From: Deltaproteobacteria bacterium
GTDB lineage: Bacteria > Desulfobacterota > Syntrophobacteria > Syntrophobacterales > Syntrophobacteraceae
Direction of reading: 5' to 3'
Assembly (NCBI GenBank): GCA_021780695.1
Contig: JAJXYD010000022.1
Span: 62,001 to 126,000, forward strand
Length of the DNA stretch: 64,000 bases
Positions within the stretch are counted from its first letter, which is position 1; each line of letters opens with the position of its first letter. The notes beneath the pieces were generated by a model. It was not told the DNA's origin. It was given only the letters and a program-made list of their open reading frames with translations, and ran no database searches. Made by a program: the position numbers and the translations under genes. Below are positions 1 to 7,507 of this stretch, one piece after another.

Positions 1-667
1 TTGCGCGAGCAAGAGATAGTGGCGATATTTCTTCACTCACACCGCCTGCCAGGGCTATTTTCGCCTTGCCCTCCCCTAGCGCGCAGGCGGCTTCATAGAC
101 CGCCCTGACCCCGGAATCGCCGTGGGGGCAAAAAACAGAGTTTTCCCCGCGCAATCCGAAGTGTATGGAGGCCTGGCAGAAAGCGACATTATTTAGCATC
201 CCCAGGGGCCACAAAGGATATATTTCCCGGTAGCCTTGAAGAAAGAACCTGTCGTAGTCGATTTCACCATCCCCCTTAAGGGACCGTAATACCGCGGAGA
301 GCAGATCCTCGACGTGATAGTCGACCATACCCATCCCGGCAAAAAATCCCATATCCCCGGGGTCGAACATCGCCTGGTCAAGGGAGGCCGCGCCAAGGGC
401 CTCTCCCACCGAGGCCATGAGCAGCGAAAGATGCTTTCCCATTGTACGGGCAAGTTGAGGGGACACATCGGTTGTAATGGCAGAAAGATTTTGGACCCTT
501 GCCGCGAAACAGCCAAACTCGGGAATTTCAACCGAGGCCGATTTCCCACGCAAAAAAGCCTCGACAATCTCGCGAACTGAATTCCCAAGCGAGCAGACCG
601 CTCCCAGGCCGGTTATCGCCACGCACTCAGAGGAAGGACGGGAAGGGTTTTGAACGCCTTCATTCAT
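1..667 (-). CDS. Ketosynthase-like protein lacking the active-site cysteine (chain-length-factor type), partial
   Basis: About 222 codons of a thiolase-fold ketosynthase homologue run off the left edge, so the C-terminus is missing. The start ATG (665-667) overlaps the TGA of the upstream ketosynthase (ATGA), which implies translational coupling. The N-terminus has a VAITGLGAVCSLGNSV stretch typical of KAS enzymes, and an LAGGVSEEISPLS stretch aligns with the LAGG region of KAS. Where the neighbour has SACAAGS around its nucleophile, this protein has PHGDSG, so the catalytic cysteine is replaced by glycine in my alignment. This is the pattern of KS-beta/chain-length-factor subunits, which dimerise with an active ketosynthase. 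The exact partner role is inferred; the family assignment is fairly sure. Confidence 0.75.
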   Translation of the reverse strand, partial: MNEGVQNPSRPSSECVAITGLGAVCSLGNSVREIVEAFLRGKSASVEIPEFGCFAARVQNLSAITTDVSPQLARTMGKHLSLLMASVGEALGAASLDQAMFDPGDMGFFAGMGMVDYHVEDLLSAVLRSLKGDGEIDYDRFFLQGYREIYPLWPLGMLNNVAFCQASIHFGLRGENSVFCPHGDSGVRAVYEAACALGEGKAKIALAGGVSEEISPLSLARA

Positions 668-1965
668 TTATGAAATTTACCCAGGCAAAGACATGCGTTC
701 TGGCCGCCAAAACCGAAAGAGTTGGAAAGCGCAATAGCGTGTTCTAACGGGCGCGCTTCATTGGGTACATAATCCAGGTCGCATTTGGGATCCGGAAACT
801 CGTAGTTGATCGTGGGAAGAACGATGGAGCCGTTCATGCCCATGATGGTCAGACCCGCTTCTATCGCCCCTCCACCCGCAATTGTATGGCCGGTCATCGA
901 CTTATTGGAACTTACCGGAACGAGTTTAGCCCTCTCCCCCAAAACTCTCTTTATTGCCAGGGTCTCTATCTGGTCGTTTTGCAGGGTCGAGGTTCCATGG
1001 GCGTTTATGTAGTCGATATCAGCCGCGCAAAGGCCGGCATCGGCAAGGGCCCGCTCCATGGCAAAAACGGCTCCGTCTCCCTTAGGATGTATGTCGGTTA
1101 TCCTAAAGGCATCAGCGGAGGAACCATACCCCAGTACCTCACCATAAATGGGGGCGTTTCGTGCCTCTGCATGTTCGAGAGATTCAAGGACAAGCGCCCC
1201 TGCCCCCTCGGACATGACAAAACCGTTTCTTTTTCGGTCAAAAGGCCTCGAAGCCTTGTCGGGCGAAGAGTATTTTTCGGCAAGTGCCCGAATTAGAACA
1301 AAACCCACAAAGCCCATGAAGTTAAGGTTGGATTCGCACCCACCGGCAATCATAACCTCGGCTTTTCCCGCCCTGATCGTACCCAGAGCCTCCCCTATAG
1401 CCTGGGACCCTGCCGCACAGGCGGAAACCACGGTAAACCCGGCTCCCCTGCAATCAAAAAGAATCGACAGGATAGATGCGGCGACATCGGGCTTTCTGCG
1501 AAAAAAATTAAAGAAAGAGTAGGCGCCTTCCTTCGTTAGGCCTAAAATGTCCCAGCCATCCCCACCCGCGTGACGATATAGGCGCACAAGGTCTTCAACC
1601 GTTGGGTTTTCTCCGTGATAGCCAAGGCTTACGCCTATCATGGCACGGTCTTCAATGGAGTCAAGACGCGCCATTGCCGCAGCTTCGGATGTAGCGGCTA
1701 TCATGAACTTTAGACCGCGCGAGCTGCACTTTTCGATACCCTGAAGCCTTTTGCCTTCAAAGCCGCTCAGCCAGGAATCGCTCACCTGCCCGCCAATCCG
1801 GCAGGGAAGCCCCTTGGTCTCGAAGGAACTTATGATATCAATGCCGGAGACGCCGTTTCGAGCATTTTCGAAAGTCTCACCGGAGTCTTTTCCAATCGGC
1901 GTGATCATTCCGTAACCGGTAACGACCACCCTCCTTCTTTTATTTGCACATGCGCTCAAATACAA
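664..1965 (-). CDS. Beta-ketoacyl-ACP synthase (FabF/KS-alpha type)
   Basis: A 433-residue condensing enzyme expected to perform decarboxylative Claisen condensation on acyl-ACP. It begins with RRVVVTGYGMITPIG, has the nucleophile in VVSACAAGSQAIGEA, the first histidine in NAHGTSTLQND, and the lysine/histidine pair in NKSMTGHTIAGGGAIEAG, so the Cys-His-His triad looks intact. The start is TTG at 1965 with AGGGA about 5 bases upstream; no in-frame ATG fits better. It lies between an ACP gene and a cysteine-less paralogue, an arrangement seen in type II polyketide, aryl-polyene and related fatty-acid-like pathways rather than housekeeping fabF loci. The product is unknown. Confidence 0.88.
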   Translation of the reverse strand: MYLSACANKRRRVVVTGYGMITPIGKDSGETFENARNGVSGIDIISSFETKGLPCRIGGQVSDSWLSGFEGKRLQGIEKCSSRGLKFMIAATSEAAAMARLDSIEDRAMIGVSLGYHGENPTVEDLVRLYRHAGGDGWDILGLTKEGAYSFFNFFRRKPDVAASILSILFDCRGAGFTVVSACAAGSQAIGEALGTIRAGKAEVMIAGGCESNLNFMGFVGFVLIRALAEKYSSPDKASRPFDRKRNGFVMSEGAGALVLESLEHAEARNAPIYGEVLGYGSSADAFRITDIHPKGDGAVFAMERALADAGLCAADIDYINAHGTSTLQNDQIETLAIKRVLGERAKLVPVSSNKSMTGHTIAGGGAIEAGLTIMGMNGSIVLPTINYEFPDPKCDLDYVPNEARPLEHAIALSNSFGFGGQNACLCLGKFHK

Positions 1966-2040
1966 AATTCCCTATTGGCGCCGGGACCGCCTGCCAAGGT
2001 TTGCTTCCCCCATCCAAACGGTCTCTTCGCTATCGCCCGA

Positions 2041-2601
2041 TCAAAAAATTTTCTTGTCTTCCTGGACCTGCTTTAGCCACTCTTCTATGAGTTCATCTCC
2101 GCTGGTAAAGGAAGCCGGCTCGCTACACGCACCACACACAATCCTGGTTTCATCCTCGAGCTTCCACTCCTGCGCCCCGCAGGAGCACTTTTCGGGCAGA
2201 GTATCCAAAAGACTCTCCACCCCTTCGGCCAGGGAGGATACCGTCACCAGTACGGGCAGTTCGTCCATGTCCATACCCGCGTGAATCTTGTCACCGTAGC
2301 CGTCATATCTCATTGCCAGCACATCGACGGCCTTGCCGGTCAGTTTTCCATCCGAATCTATAGCGCTCTCTTCGCCGAACAATTCCTCGATATGATCTAT
2401 AACCGTTCGTCTGGCCATCTTTATGCCAAAAGTCTGTTCCAGACGATAGTTTATATCCAGAAAATCGAGCGATTCAGCCCCCAGATCCTTCATGAGGGAA
2501 CTTTCAGGTTTAATTCTACCCGGATCGATGTCGATACCTTCAGCAATGGCTTTTTTGACTTCTTCCATTACCCTTTGTTCGGCAATGAGATTTTGTTTCA
2601 T
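2041..2601 (-). CDS. Acyl carrier protein with C-terminal zinc-ribbon-like extension
   Basis: 186 residues. Residues about 5-80 form an acyl carrier domain with the phosphopantetheine serine at Ser44 in DLGAESLDF. This is more than twice the length of a normal ACP (about 80 residues). After a linker there is a CxC...CxxC cluster (Cys139, Cys141, Cys156, Cys159) that resembles a small zinc ribbon, then a short helix. The gene sits between the SDR reductase and the ketosynthase on the same strand, so it probably carries the chain built by those enzymes. What the metal-binding-like tail does is not known; docking to a partner enzyme is a guess. Confidence 0.82.
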   Translation of the reverse strand: MKQNLIAEQRVMEEVKKAIAEGIDIDPGRIKPESSLMKDLGAESLDFLDINYRLEQTFGIKMARRTVIDHIEELFGEESAIDSDGKLTGKAVDVLAMRYDGYGDKIHAGMDMDELPVLVTVSSLAEGVESLLDTLPEKCSCGAQEWKLEDETRIVCGACSEPASFTSGDELIEEWLKQVQEDKKIF

Positions 2602-2618
2602 TATGCGTTAACCCCTGT

Positions 2619-3416
2619 CTATAATTTTGGCTTCTTTGCCCAAGCAGGGCGATATAAACTATTGCTCAAGCCGTTGTCAACCACTATGGTCTGTCCACAA
2701 ATCCCGCGAGCCAAGGGGCTGCAAAGAAAGACCACCACGTCGGCCAGGGCTTCCGGGCTAACGCACAGCTCATCCGGGATATTTTCCAGATCATCCATGT
2801 ACTGTCGCAGGGTCTTGAAGGAATCGGTCCTTACAATGCCGCCGCAAACCGCATTGACCTGAACGCCCCTTTGGGCAAAACTTTGCGCGCAGTCGCGCAC
2901 AAGGGTTTCCATGGCGGCCTTCATGCTTCCAAGCGGATAGGATGGATTATAGAACCGGCTGCCAAGGCTCGATATAAAAACGATCTTCCCCCCCGAGGCT
3001 TCGAGCAGGGGAAGAGCCTTCTGAATGCAGAAAATGTTGCCCATATAGTTGGTTTCGACAAGCTGCTTCATTTCTCTTTCAAGAAGCTTCTCTATGGGCT
3101 TGAAAGGAGCCCTGGCGGCGCTTAGCACCAAAAAATCGAGCCGCCCGCGCCAACCGTATACCGCCTCCATCATCTCACCAACCGAGGCTTTTGAACCTAT
3201 ATCTGCCGCAACCGCAACGGATTTTCGACCAAGCTCCTCGATTTGCCGACAGACGCCTTCGGCTTTTGTCTTCGAAGTTCCTTCGGGCTTTGAATGGTTT
3301 ACCAGCACATCGGCGCCGGCTTTTGCAAAAGCCAGGGCCACAGCCTTGCCTATCCCCCTTGAACTTCCCGTTACGAGAGCAACTTTATCCGTAAACAAAC
3401 TGTTTTCCACAATCAA
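2619..3416 (-). CDS. SDR-family oxidoreductase, FabL-like enoyl-ACP reductase or ketoacyl reductase
   Basis: 265 residues of Rossmann fold. The nucleotide-binding motif is TGSSRGIG at residues 16-23, followed by the AADIG acidic position near residue 72 and the catalytic region FISSLGSRFYNPSYPLGSMK. The general acid region has Tyr160 and Lys166 (five residues between), whereas classical SDRs have YxxxK and FabI/FabL have six residues between. Overall similarity is closest to FabL-type enoyl-ACP reductases. It is the first gene of the minus-strand operon that continues with ACP and two ketosynthase-like genes, so it probably reduces the nascent acyl-ACP. Which reduction step it performs is uncertain. 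Confidence 0.75.
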   Translation of the reverse strand: MIVENSLFTDKVALVTGSSRGIGKAVALAFAKAGADVLVNHSKPEGTSKTKAEGVCRQIEELGRKSVAVAADIGSKASVGEMMEAVYGWRGRLDFLVLSAARAPFKPIEKLLEREMKQLVETNYMGNIFCIQKALPLLEASGGKIVFISSLGSRFYNPSYPLGSMKAAMETLVRDCAQSFAQRGVQVNAVCGGIVRTDSFKTLRQYMDDLENIPDELCVSPEALADVVVFLCSPLARGICGQTIVVDNGLSNSLYRPAWAKKPKL

Positions 3417-3865
3417 TAGATTTTCCTAAAATGATTTACTACCGGCATCCCCATGAGGAGTTCACGCCGGCGACCGGGAAGCATTCTAGCATAATCGCGC
3501 AATATTACAACTGAATGAAGAGCAGTCGCCAAAGGATGGGAGCTCCACGCCTTTGATCGGCAAAAGGGAAATGGCGGTATTTCCGTAAGGCAATCGGCCC
3601 CAGCGACTGTAAGTTACTGGAGCGAGGGTCAGGACTGCCCCCATCGAAAATTAGCTTCCAGGATAAATTATTGGAGGCTTCCCGAATAAAAATCGCGTTT
3701 CCCCGCAAGCAAGCTTTCCTATGGGATTCACTATCTGATAATTCCCCCTTTGAGGGCCTGTACAACCAAGTCTCACTTTTTTACCCCATGGTCCCGAAAA
3801 AGGCTTAAATTGCAACGCGGCAGTTTTTTTATGGAGCTAATCACATTTCCCAAAGGGAGAAAAAC
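3417..3865. other. Intergenic region between divergent genes
   Basis: About 450 bases separate the fatty-acid-like operon (minus) from the adenosine-specific kinase (plus). I see no convincing protein or structured RNA. An 86-codon open frame at 3505-3765 (minus) has no recognisable family or convincing ribosome site and is not called. Promoters for both divergent units must lie here, but no clear -35/-10 pair stands out. Confidence 0.5.
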
Positions 3866-4351
3866 ATGGAGCTCATCTCTGTTAAAATCGAAAAACCCGA
3901 GGATATCAATTTCATTTTGGGTCATACCCATTTTATAAAGACCGTCGAAGATATCCACGAGAGCCTGGTATGCGCCGTACCGGGAATTAAATTCGGTATT
4001 GCCTTTTGCGAGGCCTCCGGAAAATGCTTAATCCGATGGTCGGGAACTGACCCGGAAATGATCGAGCTTGCCCGTAAAAATGCGGGCGCCGTTTCGGCCG
4101 GTCACAGCTTCATAATTTTTCTGGGGCCTGGTTTTTTCCCCATAAATGTACTCAACACCATCAAGATGGTCCCGGAAGTTTGCAGGATTTTCTGCGCAAC
4201 GGCAAACCCTACTGAGGTTATCATCGCAGAAACCGGGCAAGGCAGAGCGATCCTCGGGGTCGCCGACGGATTTACGCCCAGGGGGATCGAAGACCAGGCA
4301 GAAATCGGGTGGCGAAAAGATCTGCTGCGAAAAATCGGCTACAAGCTTTAG
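3866..4351 (+). CDS. Adenosine-specific kinase family protein
   Basis: 161 residues matching the adenosine-specific kinase family (Pfam PF04008) over its whole length. Recognisable stretches are the KIEKPED start, ILGHTHFIKTVEDIHE, GIKFGIAFCEASGKCLIRW, AGHSFIIFLG, PINVLNTIKMVPEV, CATANPTEVIIAETGQGR and the C-terminal LRKIGYKL. The family is small, cytosolic and most often seen in archaea and anaerobic bacteria; its physiological role is poorly defined. The ATG is preceded by AGGGAG at good spacing. It stands alone, so genomic context adds nothing to its function. Confidence 0.9.
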   Translation: MELISVKIEKPEDINFILGHTHFIKTVEDIHESLVCAVPGIKFGIAFCEASGKCLIRWSGTDPEMIELARKNAGAVSAGHSFIIFLGPGFFPINVLNTIKMVPEVCRIFCATANPTEVIIAETGQGRAILGVADGFTPRGIEDQAEIGWRKDLLRKIGYKL

Positions 4352-4485
4352 AGGTTCCTCTCGGAGGGAAAAAGGAAGCAATCCTGACAGAGCCGGCAAA
4401 CCGCAAAACCAAACCAGACATCGAGCAGATTCCTGTTTGACCGGTGCACGGACGGCAACCGATCAAACAGGGTAAGGGATGCCGA

Positions 4486-5376
4486 CTAGTGTCCGACGGC
4501 CCTTTGGGCTATGGCAAGAACCGTTTGTACGTAGGGCCTGCTGTGGTTGTAGTTAAAGATAACGGCCTCTTTTTGCGAGCGCGTTTTCGCCTCACACCAC
4601 CCGTAGGCCCTCAGATAGTTGGCGGTACTAAAGATAGCGTCCGCAGCGTTGTTTAGATCGATTCGCCCGTCGCCGTTTCCATCCACGCCGTATTTTACCA
4701 GGCTGGAGGGCAAAAACTGCGGCCAGCCGATCGCGCCCATATAGGAGCCTCGCAAACCCTCGACCTTCATGCCGCACTTTTCTTCCAGTTCAAACAGCGC
4801 CCGCAATTCCTTGTATGCCCAGGCGGAGCGATCGAGCAGCTTTTGGTCGAAGGCCGCCCGCCCCCAGGCCAAGCGGTCCTGGGGTGAAATAGAGGCCCAT
4901 ACCTTGTCGCGATAGGCCTTGCGATACATCAGGGCGAAGGTCGAAAAGACGGCCAAAGTGGGGGTCTTCCCGGTAAATGAGCCAAAATGGGTTTCAACAA
5001 GAAACAGGGCCGCAATAATTTCGGGCTCGACACCGTACTCGGCTTTTTCCTCAAGAAAACAATTCCTGTGGTTTGCAATGAAGCAGCGCGTGGCCACTAT
5101 TTCCGAGGGCGCAAGAAAATGGCTGTAGTCAGGCGGGACACCTCCCGTTCTCATCGTCGAGCAGACAAGATGAAACATGGGCGCGGGAGCCGACCGGAAA
5201 GCCCGGGCGACCATGCGGCGTGAAAACCCCTCCCTTACCAGCCTGCCCTGCAAATCCCTGTAGGGCTCGGGCTTGACCTTCGCACGGCACGGAAGGGCAA
5301 AAACAAACGCCATGATCAATACCAGCGGCAAAACGACAAAATTTTGCCTGCCGATCGCAACACTTCGCCTGAGCAT
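4486..5376 (-). CDS. Lytic murein transglycosylase, MltB/SLT_2 family
   Basis: About 296 residues from the preferred start at 5376, where AGGTG lies 8 bases upstream; an open frame extends to 5598 but the extra N-terminus carries no signal. The chosen protein begins with a basic region and a hydrophobic stretch (VVLPLVLIMAFVFALPCRA), a signal peptide with a possible cysteine for lipidation. The catalytic region shows the family pattern ALFLVETHFG (Glu is the expected acid), GSYMGAIGWPQFLPSS and DGNGDGRIDLNNAADAIFSTANYL. It should cleave glycan strands in the periplasm to form anhydro-muropeptides. It is divergent from the dynamin-like gene, and the 204-base gap probably holds both promoters. 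Confidence 0.87.
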   Translation of the reverse strand: MLRRSVAIGRQNFVVLPLVLIMAFVFALPCRAKVKPEPYRDLQGRLVREGFSRRMVARAFRSAPAPMFHLVCSTMRTGGVPPDYSHFLAPSEIVATRCFIANHRNCFLEEKAEYGVEPEIIAALFLVETHFGSFTGKTPTLAVFSTFALMYRKAYRDKVWASISPQDRLAWGRAAFDQKLLDRSAWAYKELRALFELEEKCGMKVEGLRGSYMGAIGWPQFLPSSLVKYGVDGNGDGRIDLNNAADAIFSTANYLRAYGWCEAKTRSQKEAVIFNYNHSRPYVQTVLAIAQRAVGH

Positions 5377-5580
5377 GTGCAAGCACCTCATCCGGATGTG
5401 GAAATTAAACGGTATCAAGTCTGTCCGAGATCTATTTGCCTTGAGGTTAATAAAGGTTTTATTATAGTTTATCATGCGTTCTGATGCAAATTCGACTTCA
5501 CGAACCTTTCCCCCGGTTCGTCGAAGGCTTTTCGACTCCTGCCCAGCCACAAAGCGAGGCGGTGTCTGACCGGAGATAAT

Positions 5581-7434
5581 ATGTGCGCGGCTACCCAACC
5601 GATCGCCTCAGAGCAGGTGCAAATCGGGGATTTCAAAAATCTTAGAGACCGTTCCATCCAAATCATCGAAAGGATGTTGGACCTGGGGCTCTCAGACCGG
5701 CAATCATGCCTGGAATGGCGAGATAAACTCGAGACCAACACCTTCAATCTCGTTGTCGTAGGCCAGTTCAAACGGGGGAAAACCTGTTTGATAAACGCCA
5801 TGCTCGGCGCAAGCATTCTGCCTGTTTCCGTTATTCCCCTCACCTCGATCGTGACTGCGCTCGTCTACGGGGAAAAACCGTGCGCCAGGGTGTTTTTTAA
5901 CGACGGCAAAACTGCCGAGACACCGGTTGAATCCATTTGCGAATACGTCACCGAGACGGGCAATCCCAACAATCAAAAGGGGGTTTCGGAAGTAACGGTA
6001 TTTTATCCTTCCCCTTACCTCAAGGACGGAGTACGGCTCATAGACACCCCGGGCGTCGGTTCTGTCTACGCGCACAATACGGATGTGGCCTACAAGTTTT
6101 TGCCCAAATCCGATGCGGCCCTTTTCCTGCTTTCGGTGGACCAGCCGGCCAGTAGCGCGGAAATTGAGTTCTTAAAGGATGTTCGTGAATACGCCGCGAG
6201 GATATTTTTCCTTTTGAACAAAACCGATTATCTTTCGAGCGAAGAGGTTGGCAAGGCGATGGCCTTTGCAAAACAGACCATCGAAGGAATAATGGGCTCG
6301 GACAACCTCAAGATATTTCCGATTTCCGCCAAGCAGGGTCTTAAGGCAAAACAAAACGGATCGGCCGAAGATCTGTTAAAAAGCGGCCTTCCCCGCTTTT
6401 CCGAGGCACTGGACCGTTTTTTAGCCCACGACAAAGGCTGGGTGCTTATCGAATCGGTTACCGACAACCTTCTAAAGGTTCTTTCACGCGAAAGGCTCGA
6501 AACCGATCTGAAGCTAAAGTCCCTTGGAACCCCGGTTGAACAGATTAGAGAAAAAATAGAGGCCTTCGAGAGCAAAAAGCATCAACTGGTCGAACAAAGG
6601 GAGTCTTTTAACGCCCTTTTTACCTCGGAGCTTCAGCGTTTTGTAATAGACGAACTGGACCGGGCAATCTCGGAGATGAAGAGCAATCTCGCGCCCAAGA
6701 TGATCGAACAGTTCGAGGCCTTTCAGGAATCCCAAAAGGAACTCTCGCTTAAAGAGCTAAACGATGCGCTCGAACAGTTCGTTACCGAAAAAATCCAGGA
6801 GCGCTTTACGGCATGGCGGGAACTGGAAGACGAACACCTTACCGGTTCCTTTGACGCGGTTTGCGCAAGGTTTGCCGCAAAAGTAAACGCCATGACCGAC
6901 TCGCTGCTCGATTTTTCATCCCAGCTTTTTTGCGTTCCCTTTGAAACGGTCCAGGCGCAATCCCTTAGGACCTCCGAGTCTTCCTTCAACTTCAAGCTCC
7001 ACGGCGATACGGTCGGACTGGACATGCTGACCGATTCCCTCACGCAGATCGTACCGGCATACATAAGCGGGAAGTGGAAGTTTCAGCGTTTGCGGGATTG
7101 GGCCATACGCACCGCGAACAAGGCCATTCTCAACAAAAGAAAGCGGCATATGCTCGAGATGGTTGAGATGCAGGCGGGCAGGCTCAGGTCGGACTTTCTT
7201 GCCAGGCTAAACAGGAGCGCCACCGGCTTCCGGCGCACTATCATCGGCAACATGGACACGGTGGCCGAGGCGATCGCAAAGGCCATAGAGAGCGGGATCG
7301 AACTTCGCCTCAAGGGAGAAGAGGAAGCGGCCCGCATAAAGAGTGAGCTTGGCGATCGCATCGCCTGTATGGAACGGATAAGAAACGATCTGCTCGAAAT
7401 CAGGAAAGACATGGCAAACAGTAAGTCCGCTTGA
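5581..7434 (+). CDS. Dynamin-family GTPase
   Basis: 617 residues. The N-terminal GTPase domain has G1 GQFKRGKT (residues 61-68), the conserved threonine in PLTSIVTA (G2), G3 DTPG near residue 156 and G4 NKTD near residue 214. The rest is long helical sequence with charged heptad-like stretches (residues about 290-420) and a C-terminal helical part, as in bacterial dynamin-like proteins that bind and remodel membrane. No transmembrane segment is obvious. GGAG precedes the ATG at good spacing. It is followed within 75 bases by the GlnD-like gene on the same strand and may be cotranscribed. The cellular role cannot be read from sequence. Confidence 0.87.
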   Translation: MCAATQPIASEQVQIGDFKNLRDRSIQIIERMLDLGLSDRQSCLEWRDKLETNTFNLVVVGQFKRGKTCLINAMLGASILPVSVIPLTSIVTALVYGEKPCARVFFNDGKTAETPVESICEYVTETGNPNNQKGVSEVTVFYPSPYLKDGVRLIDTPGVGSVYAHNTDVAYKFLPKSDAALFLLSVDQPASSAEIEFLKDVREYAARIFFLLNKTDYLSSEEVGKAMAFAKQTIEGIMGSDNLKIFPISAKQGLKAKQNGSAEDLLKSGLPRFSEALDRFLAHDKGWVLIESVTDNLLKVLSRERLETDLKLKSLGTPVEQIREKIEAFESKKHQLVEQRESFNALFTSELQRFVIDELDRAISEMKSNLAPKMIEQFEAFQESQKELSLKELNDALEQFVTEKIQERFTAWRELEDEHLTGSFDAVCARFAAKVNAMTDSLLDFSSQLFCVPFETVQAQSLRTSESSFNFKLHGDTVGLDMLTDSLTQIVPAYISGKWKFQRLRDWAIRTANKAILNKRKRHMLEMVEMQAGRLRSDFLARLNRSATGFRRTIIGNMDTVAEAIAKAIESGIELRLKGEEEAARIKSELGDRIACMERIRNDLLEIRKDMANSKSA

Positions 7435-7507
7435 TTTTCCAGAACATAAATTGCATCTTGCTTTTTCGCATCTTTGTGCGCCAAACCTTTTCGAGACTGG
7501 AAAACGA

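Noticed and set aside
3505..3765. 86-codon minus-strand frame upstream of the SDR gene
   Set aside because: No family match, no clear ribosome site and unusual residue composition.
4486..5598. Longer start for the lytic transglycosylase at 5598
   Set aside because: The extra 74 residues lack a signal peptide and overlap the promoter and start of the divergent dynamin-like gene; the start at 5376 has a ribosome site and a proper signal sequence.
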